64,000 nucleotides of DNA from the NCBI GenBank assembly GCA_017591395.1, contig WEDG01006503.1, positions 1-64,000 of the forward strand, written 5' to 3'. How positions within the stretch are numbered: position 1 is the stretch's first letter; each line of letters begins with the position of its first letter. The position numbers were made by a program, and so were the translations under genes. This DNA is from Schistocephalus solidus (lineage: Eukaryota; Platyhelminthes; Cestoda; Diphyllobothriidea; Diphyllobothriidae). The notes under the pieces are model-generated. The model was not told where the DNA came from. It did not search any database and saw nothing but the letters and a program-made list of their open reading frames with translations. Shown here piece by piece: positions 1 through 11,563 of the stretch.

Positions 1-81
1 ACGGACGATCAGCAAATAATCAAATTGAACTGCTGGGCAGATAAAGGTGGCTTTGTCGCCAGTGGGAGACAACTCAAAGGT
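1..81 (-). CDS. Polycystin-1-like, probable post-GPS exon (partial)
   Basis: On the minus strand the acceptor ccatccaaacag precedes an open frame that begins TFELSPTGDKATFIC and runs off the window start. The preceding GPS exon ends in phase 0, which fits this start. The cysteine lies 15 residues after the GC of the GPS exon, close to the 12-residue spacing I recall for human PKD1. The expected C-x-C-x-HLT cleavage signature is not present; CPAVQFDYLL is read in its place. Short length and partial state make this tentative; another exon could lie between it and 3386. Confidence 0.4.
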
Positions 82-333
82 CTGTTTGGATGGGTAGGAC
101 AACCCGTGTCGTTTTAGTAGAACGTGTGCATGCTACTGCCCAGCTTCAAAGTCAGGAATACTGGGAAATGGAATTGCCTATACGCCTCCCGGCCTTCCCG
201 ACGGAACACGGGAATAGGAAGGCCCCGACGTAATACAGGGGACCTTTGCGCTGAATTCCTCTGTCCGAAAACTTACCTTCACCGCAAAATTTCCCGGAAT
301 GTAACCTAACGCCATCTGTATTACTGAGCGAAC
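82..333. other. Intron sequence, nothing recognised
   Basis: Between the first exon and the edge of the LINE fragment I see only short chance open frames and no recognisable repeat. Confidence 0.5.
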
Positions 334-2430
334 TCACCTATATACTACCTTCGTGGATCTAACGAAAGCCTTTGACACGGTGAATCGCGACGGACGGTGG
401 AAAAGTCCTGCAGAGTCGGCTGTGCCCCGAGATCGACTCACTACGGTGCGTCCACTCCACGATGGCATGATGGCGCGCGTCACGGACAACGGAGCCGTCT
501 CTAGAGGCCTTCGCAGTGACATACGAAGCGAAGCAGGGGTTGTGTCCTCGCGCCTACCCTCTTCAGTCTCCTCTGTTTCTGCTCATGCTAATGGACGCCT
601 ACCGTGTCGAACGCCCTGGCATCCGCATCACCTACAGGATGGACGGCCAACTCCTCAATCGTTCACGGATGCATTTTCAGTCGCTTGTTTCCACAGCCAA
701 CATCCACTGAACGTCTATCGCTGACGATGCACCAAATGCAACGACGTAGGGGACATGCAAAGGCGCATGAATCTCTTCACCGCCGCCTGCGTCAAATTCG
801 GCCTGACCATCAACACGGAGAAATATGGTGGTCATGCATCAGCCATCGCCCAACACCGCCTACAATGTACCTTACATCAAAGTCAATTGCACCCAACTGC
901 AAGCCGTGGACACCTTCACCTGGGCAGCATCCTCTCCCACAGAACCAATATCAATAATGAGGTGGCCTACCGGATCTTCGACGCCAGTCATGCCTTCGGG
1001 CGCTTGCAGAACATTGTCTGGAATCGTCACAGTCTCCACCTCAGCGCTAAGCTCACTGTGTACGAATCTGTCATCTTGCGGACGCTGCTGTATGGAGCGG
1101 AGACCTGAACGGTGTACAAGGAGCAAGTGCGAAAGCTCACCCACTTCCATCGCAGCTGTCTCCGGCAGATACTAAAGCTGATATGGCAGGACTGGATCAG
1201 GGACATTAAATTACATGAACGAACAGACGTCCTAAGCATCTGTGGCCTGTTGAAACAACTGCAACTGCGCTGGAGTGGCCACCTCGTGAGGATAGACAAC
1301 GAGCGACTTCCCAAACGACGCTTCTTTGGAGGTCGCCATGGATTCCCGTCGACAAAGGGGGCAAATGCGACGCTACAAGGACACTCTTAAGACTTCCTTG
1401 AAGTAACTGCAGATCAAACTCCGGCGACCTGAGGACTCCTCGCCCGAAACGACCTTGCTTGGAGAAGCGACAGCGAAGACAGGGCCAGCAATCTACGATG
1501 CCAACTGATCGCCGCCGCCAAAACCAGCAGCAGCACGAGTCAACAGCGCCCCGGACCAACACCGTCAATGCCCAGGCCCTGCCAAACACGCCCACTGCTG
1601 TCAACGCATCTTCTGCTCGCGAATCGGCTCTGGTTGGACATCTTTGGATGCAATGCACCAACAATCCGACAATTCCAACTTCTACGCCAAATTCTCGCCA
1701 ACCTCCTTCAGACTCACCCACCTCACCTGGCATCAATTCCCATTACTCCCACCATCATAGGAGACCACATCCCAATACACATCACCTGTTACCCCCACCA
1801 CCACCACCACAACCGCCAAAACCACCAGCGATGTAGGGTCTATCCTAAACTGTCCTCAATGCGACCGCATCTTTCACCTCCCGCATCGGCCTGGTCGGTC
1901 ACTTTCGAATCCATCGCACACAGTTTGATGAACCAGTGTCTGGAGCACCAACCCACAGCACAGATCGCCGGATCACTGCCCCAATCGTTCACACACCGTA
2001 TGGGCTTTGATTCGGTCCATGCGCATCCATGTCATGGATTAACGCAATTTCGACAACACCGATACCCCATGCACACCCTTGGCTCCGGCAAACTTTCATT
2101 GCCACTACCACCCCCACTATCACAAATGACATCCCCCACGCCTCCCGATATCTCCGCCCATCACTGCGCCCATGGCTTCACCTACGCATTGGCGGTCGGT
2201 CACCCTGCGAATCCATCGTGCAGAGTGCTGGTGAACCAGCCTGGTGTCCAGACCCACAGTCCCCTGGGTGCGTCCAGTGCCCGCCCACTGCTCCCGCACC
2301 TTCACACACCACATAGAACCTTTTTGAGGTCACATGCGCTCCTGATAACCTGCGGTAAAACCACCGTAGGCCAACACATCGGCGCAAACCACCTCAATCC
2401 AATACATACACAACACCATTTCATCCGTAC
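334..2430 (+). mobile_element. LINE copy 1: degenerate RT to C-terminal zinc-finger region
   Basis: The plus strand encodes broken pieces of a CR1/RTE-like LINE polyprotein. The RT segment FVDLTKAFDTVNRDG is at about 350-395, followed by MMARVTDNG (about 466), LMDAYRVERPGIRI (about 588) and YESVILRTLLYGAET (about 1061), each in a different frame because of indels. Then come FHRSCLRQILKL (about 1146) and LRWSGHLVRIDNERLPKR (about 1265), and a Pro/Thr-rich tail with decayed C2H2 fingers (CPQCDRIF near 1857). The order matches copy 2 at 48955-50230, which keeps the fingers intact. The 5' part with the endonuclease is missing. Non-functional. Confidence 0.85.
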
Positions 2431-2906
2431 CTGAGAATAGCAGGGTTTCCTCAGAAATCGTGGCTGAAGACTGCCAATGTGATGCTACACCAGACACGCC
2501 GTCAGCCAGTGTGTTGTGCGTTGAGTGGCTGACCAGCTGGAGGTTGTGAACTGACGGGATAACTGGGACCGTAGGGTAAGTCCACTGCGCGCTTTTGTGC
2601 GCAATGGACGATTGGCGGAGTGAGTCAGGCTGCAATGGATCCTGCAATGGATCCTTCTTTTATGGCACTCCCACTTAGTTGGGAGCTCTTGTGTCATTGT
2701 CTTCTTGTTTGGTGTTGGACCGCAGTGCGTGGGGTTGCGCCCTCTCCCGTCTCCGGTCTTCTTAACTCTATCTCAACATCGGCTCCAGGTAGGGGAGTGG
2801 AACAGAGAGTAAGGTAGATGCTGCGCAAGTCTATCCTCACTATAATCCAGGGCGAGTCACCGTCTCTGCGCAGCATACGGTGGACCTCGTCGAACACGAT
2901 GGTTGA
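2431..2906 (-). repeat. Repeat B copy joined to LINE copy 1 3' end
   Basis: It begins with a segment (about 2448-2560) that also follows LINE copy 2 at 50235. It continues with the family's tctccggtcttcttaactct block and the cgagtcaccgtctctg block. It ends in the imperfect palindrome near 2905 (gttgaactatcgcg). The orientation is opposite to the 53275 copy. Confidence 0.7.
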
Positions 2907-3385
2907 ACTATCGCGTACTGATTGCGCGAAAGAGAACAGCAGACGGAATATGCGGGACCGGGATGTATCATGTGATTTACTCTCTTCTCATGTCTGATTT
3001 AACAGCATTTTCTCCAAGTCCAACATCCAACCGGCTGAGATACTGATCCCCCTGACTTTGTTAAATGTTGCATGCAGTCCAGAAATCATGGAGAGCGCGC
3101 TAGCAATGCATTAAGTTTAGACTCTACCGCCACGCCAGCCACTGCTAAATTTCATCTCCAGTTGACGGACAGCTCGAGAGGCCCCTGGTCGATGCTCGGG
3201 ATCCTTTCATACGGCAAATAAGTGTGTTCCTCACTAGAATAAATCCAACGCACTGAAAATTGCAGCTTGCAATACAGCCAGTTGACTAATAATCTGGTCT
3301 CAATCAGAACTGGGGGTTCAGACCACAATGTACTGTATCTCTTTGTTGTCGTTTGAGTTAAATAAGAGGAAACAGTCAACTCCAC
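2907..3385. other. Intron, nothing recognised
   Basis: Lies between repeat B and the GPS exon. The open frame of the GPS exon continues on the minus strand past its likely donor to 3152, but that extension carries no recognisable motif. Confidence 0.4.
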
Positions 3386-3705
3386 GTTGCATCCATACGT
3401 CTCCCAGGATATGCTGCCGGATTGAAGGAAAGCACAGGAAGAGAGGAAGGATCGTAACTCTAGAGTCACGTTTATCTGATCCTGGAAAGGATAAGGTCGG
3501 GGCGGTGGGTTCTCGACTGTATAAATATTCAATTCCAAGTCGGCCAGTTGACGATAACCTACGTAGAAGTAGTTCAACTGTCTACTCGTCAATCTTTGAT
3601 GCTTGGAGATTTTGGCTGCGGCCTCCTTGCCCCGTAAGAATTGTGTATTGCTGAGGAAAAACGTGAAGGCTCGTTCTACGTCGTCTCCGGACAGGTGCTT
3701 CGAAT
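3386..3705 (-). CDS. Polycystin-1-like, GPS motif exon
   Basis: The acceptor is a T-tract followed by cggtag (3706-3720 region). The exon begins with two bases that complete the GAT codon from the 8240-8328 exon, and it ends in phase 0 at a gtggag donor. The peptide runs SKHLSGDDVERAF..., then LELRSFLSSCAFLQ, then SISWETYGCN. The C-x11-W-x3-GC pattern is the GPS core of GAIN domains in polycystin-1 and adhesion receptors. The upstream residues would be the last GAIN beta strands. About 107 codons. The donor is not strong; the frame stays open 78 codons further. Confidence 0.7.
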
Positions 3706-4240
3706 CTACCGAAAAAAAAATATCGTCAAGGAAAAATCTCAGGGTGTAGACTTCCATCATATGCCCTTTTAGGTGCACAGTTTATTTAAAGGAAACAACT
3801 CCCAAGTTTTGATGCATGTGCTTTAATGCAGAGTAAACTGAGAAAGTTGTAGGCATTGACTTTTATAGCACAGCTAGGAAAGCTTACCGAGGTTGTGGAA
3901 ACAGTAGTCTACAGCGACTGCACTATTAGTTTCGGGGACCCCAAAATCTGGTCCGGGGCGCACCAACTGCAAAGCCATTTCACCTTTCCGGATGCACTCA
4001 TCCGCAGCCACTAGACTTGTGCTACGGTGTCAGACTAACCTGCCTTTAATAGCCGATCACTTTTCATTAATTGTACTGTTTGTTTCCATTATAACTAACA
4101 ACGCTGCAGGGGATTACATATGCGCTTCGTGCTTAGGTCATTGGGTATTTTATTGTTAAGTTAACATAACTGTTAGCATTCTTCTGCCATTCGCAGTCAG
4201 GTTGGTGTGTGTTTAAGTTATAGTGCTGACTAGAGATATG
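3706..4240. other. Intron, nothing recognised
   Basis: Mixed-composition intron sequence without a recognisable repeat or coding signal. Confidence 0.4.
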
Positions 4241-4595
4241 CTCGTTTGACCATCGGATCCAACGAGGCCTATCGTGCAGAGGTGCTGCAGGGGCTGGTAA
4301 CTTGCACGTGGATTTTATTTTAAGTGATGGTAGGCTTGGGCTGCCTCTACCGCAATTTATCTTCTGTCACCCGCCTGTGCCTGAGGTGTCCAAGTGACGA
4401 AGACCGGAGGCGGGAGAGGTCGCAGGTGAGCTGGCGCGGCCAGGCCGCGCCTGAATCCTGCCACCAAAGCAACCCCCATCTTCAGCATTTTTGATGGGAG
4501 CACAACCCGAATAACGCCGACCATGCCCTGATCTAGACACTGTGTTGGTCTAGCGCATCTACCACGTGACCCGTTGGGGTGGCCGACTAGAGATA
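4241..4595 (+). repeat. Repeat B copy, near full short form
   Basis: Aligns by eye with 53275-53645: a decayed start (gtttgaccatcggatccaac), ttttaagtgatggtag, gaagaccggaggcgggagag, gcgcggccaggccgcg, atgggagcacaacccg and the end ctaccacgtgacccgttggg. All blocks are present in the same order. Confidence 0.75.
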
Positions 4596-7087
4596 CACCG
4601 GCTTCTAGACGGGACTTAATGTGCATGCTAGTACGCAAAGTCACTTTAACGCAAGGGTCTACCCTTCAGGTAATGCAAAACACATCAGTTGACTCAGGCA
4701 GCCTTGAGCTAGCTTCAGTGCGCACAGAAAAAATGTGGACACTACGGGCACTCTGTCTGAGGCAGCAACTCAGAATAAATTCCGCAAGAATACTATCTTC
4801 CCGGTTCTCTTGTGACTTGATACTTTTCGGTGGAATCTAGAGCATTCCCTACCCAAGACACTGTCGATTCTACAAACCACGCGTGGTGTGAGGCCTTGTG
4901 GGTCCAGTTCACAACGGACGTGTTTTTAACAAAAACGGAGTAAAGGAGGTCGGGAGAGCAAAAGGACAACACGGCAGGAGAGAAAATTCGGAAGTTTTTC
5001 ATAGAATCAGACCGTTTGCAGTCAAACTTTCTCATTTGGATGCATGAAGGACAGATTAGCAGTAAGGCCGTTAGGCTACGGTTATAAGCACGTTCGTATT
5101 ACAGGCAAACTTAAGGTAAATTCCAGGAGGGACCACGGTTAGGGTTGAGGTTAGTGTCAAGACACGGTACTAGATTTCCTCTGGAATTTCGCGCAAGGTT
5201 ACCGGTTGTGTCGGAGGTCAACCTGATGAGTCATAAACGGGAACTAACGGAATTACGTACGAGATTTCCTGAAAGGTGTCGCTCTCTCTTTCTCTCATAG
5301 CAACTGCCTTCGATGAGGACTATGCTCCGTGTACATCCGCTACTGTCAGGCGCCTGTAATTCTCACTCCACCAATCGACTGTTCTTGTCAACTGCTTGCT
5401 ATAAGTCGTCACTTCACGCGCACTGGTGACTCAGTTATTGGAGTAGTAGCTCTGAGAAAACAAGCAGGTTCGGACCGCCTCGGACTGTGATTATGCCTTG
5501 GCGCCAGTCCTTCCTCGCGCGTACTCCCTGATAATCCGGATCTATCAGGCAACGGTGGGGCCTCGTGTCCCTCGCGGGCTCTCCAATTCAGTCTGCAGAC
5601 ACTTCAGTGGTCTGTCAAACCGATCGCACTTCTTTTCAGTCTCTCATCGCTGCCTTATGAGGCAATAAACCTCAACAAGTATCTTCGACCACCTTCATGC
5701 ATCGCTGACACGATATTTTGGAGCAGACAGCAGTAGCAATATAGCCGAATGCCTTCTCATGCCTTCCTGGTTTCTACTGATTATCAGTACGCTTTTAGCA
5801 CTTTCCTCCTCTGAGGTGGGATTTTATCTCGTGACCTTGCGATCACCAACCAACGTCTTGGAGCGGCTGGCAGCCTTTTTAACAGCGAGGCGTATGCTCC
5901 AAGCAATGGAAACCATACATCAATGCCGCTTGGTGAGGAGAGACTAGTTAACCCCAGTCCATCTTAATCTTACACAACAGGCCTGTGCTGAATACAACTC
6001 GAACTAGTCTTTCAGAGGTTGATCAATGACTGAGTCGTAACAGCGACGCAAATCCATGTTTCATAGTATCATGTTTTCTTCGCCGGTGACGTTTAACTTT
6101 GATCCAAACAGGCTAAATGAGCGTTATTCTGAAAACTAGGCGCAAAATAATTAAATGATTGTGAGGCGACTTTTACTGGTTATTCCGCTCCTGCCCCAAA
6201 ACGGACTTCGGCCAGATGATTTTAGTACTCGGATTACCAACACAGCTTAGACGCTACATAATCTCGGCACAGAGGGTTAATTAAACAAGACGTACACGAG
6301 GACTGGGAAGGATAAGTTCAGCGAACACAAGCTTGACATAAAGAGCTGCAGGGAAAAAAGATATAGAGCGGACGGGGAAGATGTAGAGAAATTAATCTAG
6401 GATAAGCGACGATTTACGGGCTTGTAATCGACTGTCTATAAAACAAAAAGAGATTGTTTCCCGTTGAAATAAACCTTAAGTAAGTAAAGTATGTGTCCCT
6501 ATGCATAAGGCGTTTTCGGCTATGTTGTGAACAGCAATTACTGCCTAATAGGCTCGTGTTCTCAAAGCAAACCATATTTTGATATTAAAACCCGATATAA
6601 GAATTGAATAGACAGGGCTAAGTCAGAGATCAAACCCCCTCAATGCATACTTGAGGGAGGTAATATCGTCAGTAGAGCTTGCCAGAGGCCCATATTCAGC
6701 TTCAACAAGTTAGCATAGATTCCGAAAACGAACAGGACAGAAAGAAAAGATATTTTAGACTTCATTTCCTCTTTGGGCGTCCATGAGGCTTGAACTTTCC
6801 ACCTCGACAGTACACTGAGAAATTGTTTAAGTGAACGCAGACTCTACAGTGGATACAGTTGAAACGGATGTATCTCAACAGTTCGAAGGAAGGTCTTTCC
6901 TAGTTTGATTTCAAACCAAGCAAGCTTCGTTCAGTAGATCTATTTTGCTTTTTGACCGAAATAGGTTAACAGAAGATCAAAAAAGTCAGTGACCTACATC
7001 AGGAAACCTTAACGAAAATTCTGAAATACATTTTATCTTATAAAGGATTACTGAAGTCGGCTTTTAATATTAATTATCCTAGAGTAT
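4596..7087. other. Large intron block, nothing recognised
   Basis: About 2.5 kb of mostly AT-balanced sequence. Only short chance open frames are present (for example 4574-4840 plus and 5759-5947 plus). I could not match it to another part of the window. Confidence 0.4.
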
Positions 7088-7865
7088 AATCCCAAGATAT
7101 TTCAACATGCCAGGATGTCGGCTTTCCACTAAAGTCTTTTCGGTCGCGTAAAAAATCACATACTAAAAATGGCTACTTAAGTAGCATACATATTTTTATT
7201 GATTTTCAAAGCCCTTATAAAGGCAAATACTTTCTTACAAAAAGTAAGTAAAAATATTAATAAGAATAAGAGGTGATCACTGGAATATGGTGTTTATTGG
7301 CCTGACGTTTCGGATTCTCTCTCTAACCCATCATCAGAGACGGTTGCAGAAAAGGGAACTTGTACTCAAATGAATGAAATATTTAGGTTTTAAAAAATTG
7401 TACGATTCTCGGCTACTGCTGAGCCCGATCTGCGTTGCACTTGCGTTTAGGGTTAACAGTTCAAAATCTTTATGCTTTCATAGAAGGAATAGCATACATT
7501 CCCTGTGTCATTTATCAGATACTATATAGTGCTCATAGGCTCGGGCAATAGATGCGGACTATATCGTAGACTTTCTGAGAGGTATTAATAAACAGACAGG
7601 GAGAATACGATTTGAATAGACAGTGTCAGATCTTAAAAATCTCACTTTGAACAACTTTTTACGACCGCACAAAAACATTTGAGGATGACGTGGTTGGTTA
7701 TAAAATAAATTCAAGAAAAATATTTTTGCTTGCATGTTCTATAAAGTATATTTGAATTTGTTAGATCATCGATAATCAACAGAAAAAACATATATAGAGA
7801 CGGAAAGAACACGGACCTTGAAAAGGTTGCATCCTTGTGTATCTGAAACATTATAGGATTGTGTT
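7088..7865. mobile_element. AT-rich element with degenerate terminal inverted repeats
   Basis: The left end, aatcccaagatatttcaaca followed by tgccaggatg, is the approximate inverse of the right end near 7824-7865 (reverse complement aatcctataatgtttcagat then acacaaggatg), about 40 nt. The interior carries the ctacttaagtagc palindrome and caaatactttcttac-like blocks seen in copies at 12.2, 28.1, 30.6, 37.3 and 41.3 kb. No coding capacity. A non-autonomous DNA transposon (MITE-like) is the best guess. A Penelope-tail motif (gacgtttcggattct, 7303) lies inside or is nested. Confidence 0.5.
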
Positions 7866-8239
7866 GCACAATCACACTTAAGTTATCTTTCCAAATCAAA
7901 AACGCATTTCCGAATTTCAGTTGACATTTGAAGAGACCGGTTGCTGACTGTAGGTAATGAGTGAACTACAAATTCACATATATCGCAAATTAGAGCACTC
8001 TGCATGTGCGTGAATCTATCAAGTTGTGTCATTTCTTCTGGTTTGGTAAGTTGTCAGGTTGACGTGACAACAAAGGTGTAAGTCAGGAGCGAGAGTACGA
8101 CGGCTAGTGTAAATTAGATGCTGCGTAAGCCCATGCTTCAGCATAAACACTTTTTGTGAAAGTCACTGCTGTGTCGACTTCGGCATCCGCTGATCGAACT
8201 ACCAGTTGGACAAGAAAGAAAAAGAGACCAACTGCCTAC
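7866..8239. other. Intron, nothing recognised
   Basis: Short AT-rich intron stretch. A possible decayed repeat B block lies near 8070-8130. Confidence 0.35.
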
Positions 8240-8328
8240 CGTATATGCTTGTGTTAGGCGGAACGACGGCCCAGAAGACTTCGCCACGTCCGTCGTTTTG
8301 CACCTCCAAGGTCGGTGGATAAATGTGC
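8240..8328 (-). CDS. Polycystin-1-like, small exon before the GPS exon
   Basis: Minus-strand exon of 89 nt between the acceptor gttgcctttag and the donor gtaggc. It starts with one base, which completes a TG|G tryptophan codon from the 11219-11442 exon, and ends with one base, which completes the GAT codon of the GPS exon. Both phases therefore close. The peptide begins HIYPPTLEVQNDG and continues GEVFWAVVPPNTSIY, plausible GAIN-region beta structure. Confidence 0.55.
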
Positions 8329-8439
8329 CTAAAGGCAACGCAAAAGTAGACAGCATTAAGAAATAATATTACATATAAAGCGGTTCCGAAACTTTCACGT
8401 ATCCACAGTCGTCATGATTCATTAATGGTTAGGTAGTGA

Positions 8440-8600
8440 GCCTACACCGTGCGCATGTTTGAGCCTGAACCTCTCGCGTTTACATGCCCGTACGCACCAG
8501 TGGCTGTCTGACCCTTGACAATCCTGGATGTCCACACCGGCCAATCATCTTCAAGGCTGACTCACACCTGACCTCGCTGGAGGCTCTCGTGACGATCGCA
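8440..8600 (+). repeat. Repeat E fragment (LTR- or SINE-like, unknown family)
   Basis: The block ctctcgcgtttacatg ... ccggccaatcatcttcaagg ... gactcacacctgacctcg recurs in decayed form at 32230-32345 and 41685-41800. The source element is not recognised. Confidence 0.4.
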
Positions 8601-9823
8601 CGGTCTCACACACTTAGGTAAAGTAAAGACGCGGCGGCTTGGCGTGCCTTAATCCGGCAGCCAACTTCCTCTAACCCCTTCAGCGATTGTTCTGTACAGA
8701 ATAAACTATCCTCCAAACTGGCGTCCAACTTCTACTCTACTTCGACGGAATCTAGCCAGAAGGTCGTGGCGACCTAGCCTGCTGTGATAGCTGATTAAAG
8801 GAAGTCATGCTGGAAGAGGTAATCCGTTTTTGGAAGGTGAAATAACTATTCACCCTAATCTCATCATGTACTGGAACTTTTTAGAAGTAGTGCTGAAAGA
8901 GCGAAAGGAAACTGAAATGGGCATTTCTGACTCATTGGAATTCGTCGGCCAGCCATACCCTAGGGTCGGCAACACTCGATATCTTAATTTGTTCCCAGTT
9001 TACCAATAGGTTTGATGATCTTAAAGGTTCAGTTAATTAAAAATGGTATAAGTTCTTCAGAAACAATGGCAGTGTACTCGTGAATTTTTAAAGCTGGTGG
9101 CAACCATCTCATCAGACGAAATGAAGACATGGGAGAAAGGGAGATTGTCGCACTAGACCGGTTGGCGCGACCGGACAGACCGACGTTGGCGTGGGAGAGG
9201 GTGATAATGGCTAGCATGGTTGACGGAACCACTACGGCTCCCTGTGATGAAGGGGAGAATTGATGGTGGATCAGCGGGAAATCCGGCGCCCAGGTCAACA
9301 TGAAAGTTGATACTGCCTTTATTGGCGGACCAAGCGTGGAGAAGTTCTCTCACACGTTCTTACTTCTCTCCCTGCTCGAAACGATCTGGAATAGCTAGTA
9401 AGGTAAACGTGACGTTAGCAAACCCAACAGACAGATTGGCAAAATTTTCATGTTATTACGCTCGTTCAGAACTCAACTGACTATATATTTAGGCATTAGC
9501 ACAGAATCCATTATTAATAGATTTATTGATTTGGCACTGCTTGGGTGCCATCAAATCCTTAGAACACAGGAAAAACCTAAAACAAACTCCTCTTTTCATT
9601 AACCACTTTTGCTTTGGTTTTGTTTGTTTGCGTAAAAGCAGTGTTCGAAATGAAGAGTTTGTTTTAAGTAAAAACCTGTTTTCCAAGGTTTAGAAATAGC
9701 AAAATTTGAAGTTAAAGTAGCTTAACAGAATGGGATGAATGTATCCGGGTAAGAATGGTTAGAGTCAATACTAGTCTGTTATTGACGTTCGAGAGTATTC
9801 ATTCGACAGATGTAGAAACGTCT
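8601..9823. other. Intron with a SINE scrap at about 8910-8980
   Basis: The only recognisable part is aatgggcatttctgactcat then cggccagccataccctaggg (8916-8970), matching the body of the tRNA-derived SINE on the minus strand. The rest shows no gene or repeat I recognise. Confidence 0.4.
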
Positions 9824-10042
9824 GTGGTCGATTCGAAGGATGCAAGCGCAGTCGATTCCGGTGTGGGGTCTGCCGACCAATTAAAACTTAGTTGACTGAT
9901 TGCGTTGAACTCTTCCTGCTCATAATCTTTTTCACCTTTTTAGCAATCAGTCCAACTAAGTCTAATTAGTCGGCAGACCCCACACCGGAATCGACTGCGC
10001 TCGCATCTGATTGGAAAGTACCTATCCCTTCGAATCGACCAC
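9824..10042. repeat. Long inverted repeat (hairpin)
   Basis: The left arm 9824-9903 (gtggtcgattcgaagg ... ctgattgc) is the reverse complement of the right arm 9943-10042 (gcaatcag ... ccttcgaatcgaccac). The match is near perfect over about 75 nt except a roughly 20-nt insertion in the right arm (about 10006-10025). The loop is about 39 nt (9904-9942). It directly precedes a Penelope-like 3' region and may be its inverted boundary. Confidence 0.85.
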
Positions 10043-10560
10043 ACGCGTTATGCGGAGCAAAGACCATCTGTGTCGTTTACAGGGTCCCCGTTTGAGTAAA
10101 CAGGCCTTGTGGCAGTCTGCTCCCGCGATCGCCACCGCTGCCTTCCGGTCGATCAGCTGCTGGGGCCTGTCACGACTTGGCAATATCCAATCAACATGCG
10201 TCATTAGCCCTTTGGGGAACGCGCAGGCGAATACTGTTCCCAAAGCCAATGGCGGTGAGCCAGACGGTCAAGCAATCATCACGCCAGAATCCAACACTGC
10301 TGGTGAAATTTCAGCCATGAACGACGCCAATGACGGTCCTCAAGTCATTATCGCACCAGAAGGCAACTACCCCCCGACGATGGGGGAAGCCATTACTTGT
10401 CATAGGTATGCTGTAGCATAGCAACAGAATCCTATAAATACGGTAGTGCCCTGTGCACTGATTACCCAAATCTGATGAGGGGTTGGAGCATGAATCCGAA
10501 AAGTCAGGCGAATAAACTTTTGTCCCACCGGTCGCGTCTAATCCTTCTTCATGGGGCTCG
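10043..10560 (+). mobile_element. Penelope-like element, 3' region
   Basis: The translation contains SPLGNAQANTVPKANGGEP, QAIITPESNTAGEISAMND and HRYAVA. These align with the minus-strand copy at 35950-36790 (LGSKQANIFSNANTVEPVG, AIITSTSNVCDEISANND). The shared tail follows: tcctataaatacggtagtgc and gaatccgaaaagtcaggcga ataaac (10491-10520). The RT and GIY-YIG parts are absent here. Confidence 0.65.
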
Positions 10561-11218
10561 CATTTTTGCTTGTGACGGCTAACCGGCAGTTGGGAGATCT
10601 GTAAATTTAATTTCGTTGACATAGAGGTAGCATCTAAGTGGTATTTGTACACAAGGCCCCACAATCATCAAACCAAGGCCCGGTTAGGAGGCTGACCTAT
10701 GAAGGGCATATGAAGGGCTTTTCTGTACATAATCCCGTTTTTCTCTCTCTTGGTCGGCGGTTGCCACCGGCGAAGACCCGGTGTATGCTGACGGTTGAGA
10801 GTGAGACGGTGATGCTAGCTGCTTTTGTGGACACAGTTGCAAGTGTCTTTGGGCCTAGGGCAGTCCGAGGAGGCGAGTGGCACGTTCAGTTGGGGACATG
10901 GACTGCTGGGACCGTCCGGTGTGCGCATGGTGCAGTTGCCCAAACTTTAAAGTTGCCGAGTCTGTAGTCGCCCAGCGGGAAGGTAATGATCATGACAGAG
11001 TGGGGGTGCTGAACACTCGGACTGTAGGGTGTTGGTCGCATGTATGTTTATGGCCTGGATGAAAATGTGTTTGGAACTCTCACTGCTCCTTAATAAAAAT
11101 AGATAAAACTGCTGCTGCATGTTCAGCCATCCGCGTCCTGACTCAGTCTCCCAGTCAACGAAGCTATTTTCTACGCACACAGCTTTCAAAAATTTGTACA
11201 ATTTTAAAGAGGCGATAC
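10561..11218. other. Intron, nothing recognised
   Basis: Contains a 109-codon plus-strand open frame (10638-10967) with no recognisable motif, probably chance in a GC-richer patch. Confidence 0.35.
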
Positions 11219-11442
11219 CACATGGAAGCCCCTACCCAGCGCCCAATTAAGTACTGGGGTCGAGAAGAGGTATCTCGAGGCCGCAACTCCAGATGAAAGC
11301 TCACATCAGTCTCCGAGACCTCGTAGACCATCATAATGAAGGGCTGGTAGACCAGGGATCCATCCACAGCGACTAGAGGTTCAGGAAGCCGGGGATCCGC
11401 CACATCTGGGACGCCTGTGGTTGAAGGAAGGCGACTTAACCG
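11219..11442 (-). CDS. Polycystin-1-like, GAIN-region exon
   Basis: Minus-strand peptide with VADPRLPEPLVAVDGSLVYQ, FIMMVYEVSETDVSFHLELR and PRDTSSRPQYLIGRW. This resembles the conserved strands of polycystin-1 upstream of the GPS. The donor ATGTG|gtatcg ends with two bases and joins the 8240-8328 exon in phase. The start is uncertain: 11442 is phase-consistent with the 11564 exon, whereas the cleaner pyrimidine tract ends at ccacag (start 11414) and a tgtag lies at 11449. Confidence 0.65.
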
Positions 11443-11563
11443 CTTCACCCTACATTAATGGAGAATAAGGTTCGCTGGGGAAGGGTGGGGATCACATTGT
11501 GCATGCGACAGCATTGAACCCAGTGCTAGCGTTTTTGCTGACAAGGGGGAGGTAAGGTCTTAC

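Noticed and set aside
3152..3385. Coding continuation of the GPS exon
   Set aside because: The frame is open but shows no GPS second half (C-x-C-x-HLT) or transmembrane segment, so I ended the exon at the gtggag donor, with some doubt.
10638..10967. 109-codon plus-strand frame
   Set aside because: No recognisable domain, and it lies in an intron of the minus-strand gene in a GC-rich patch.
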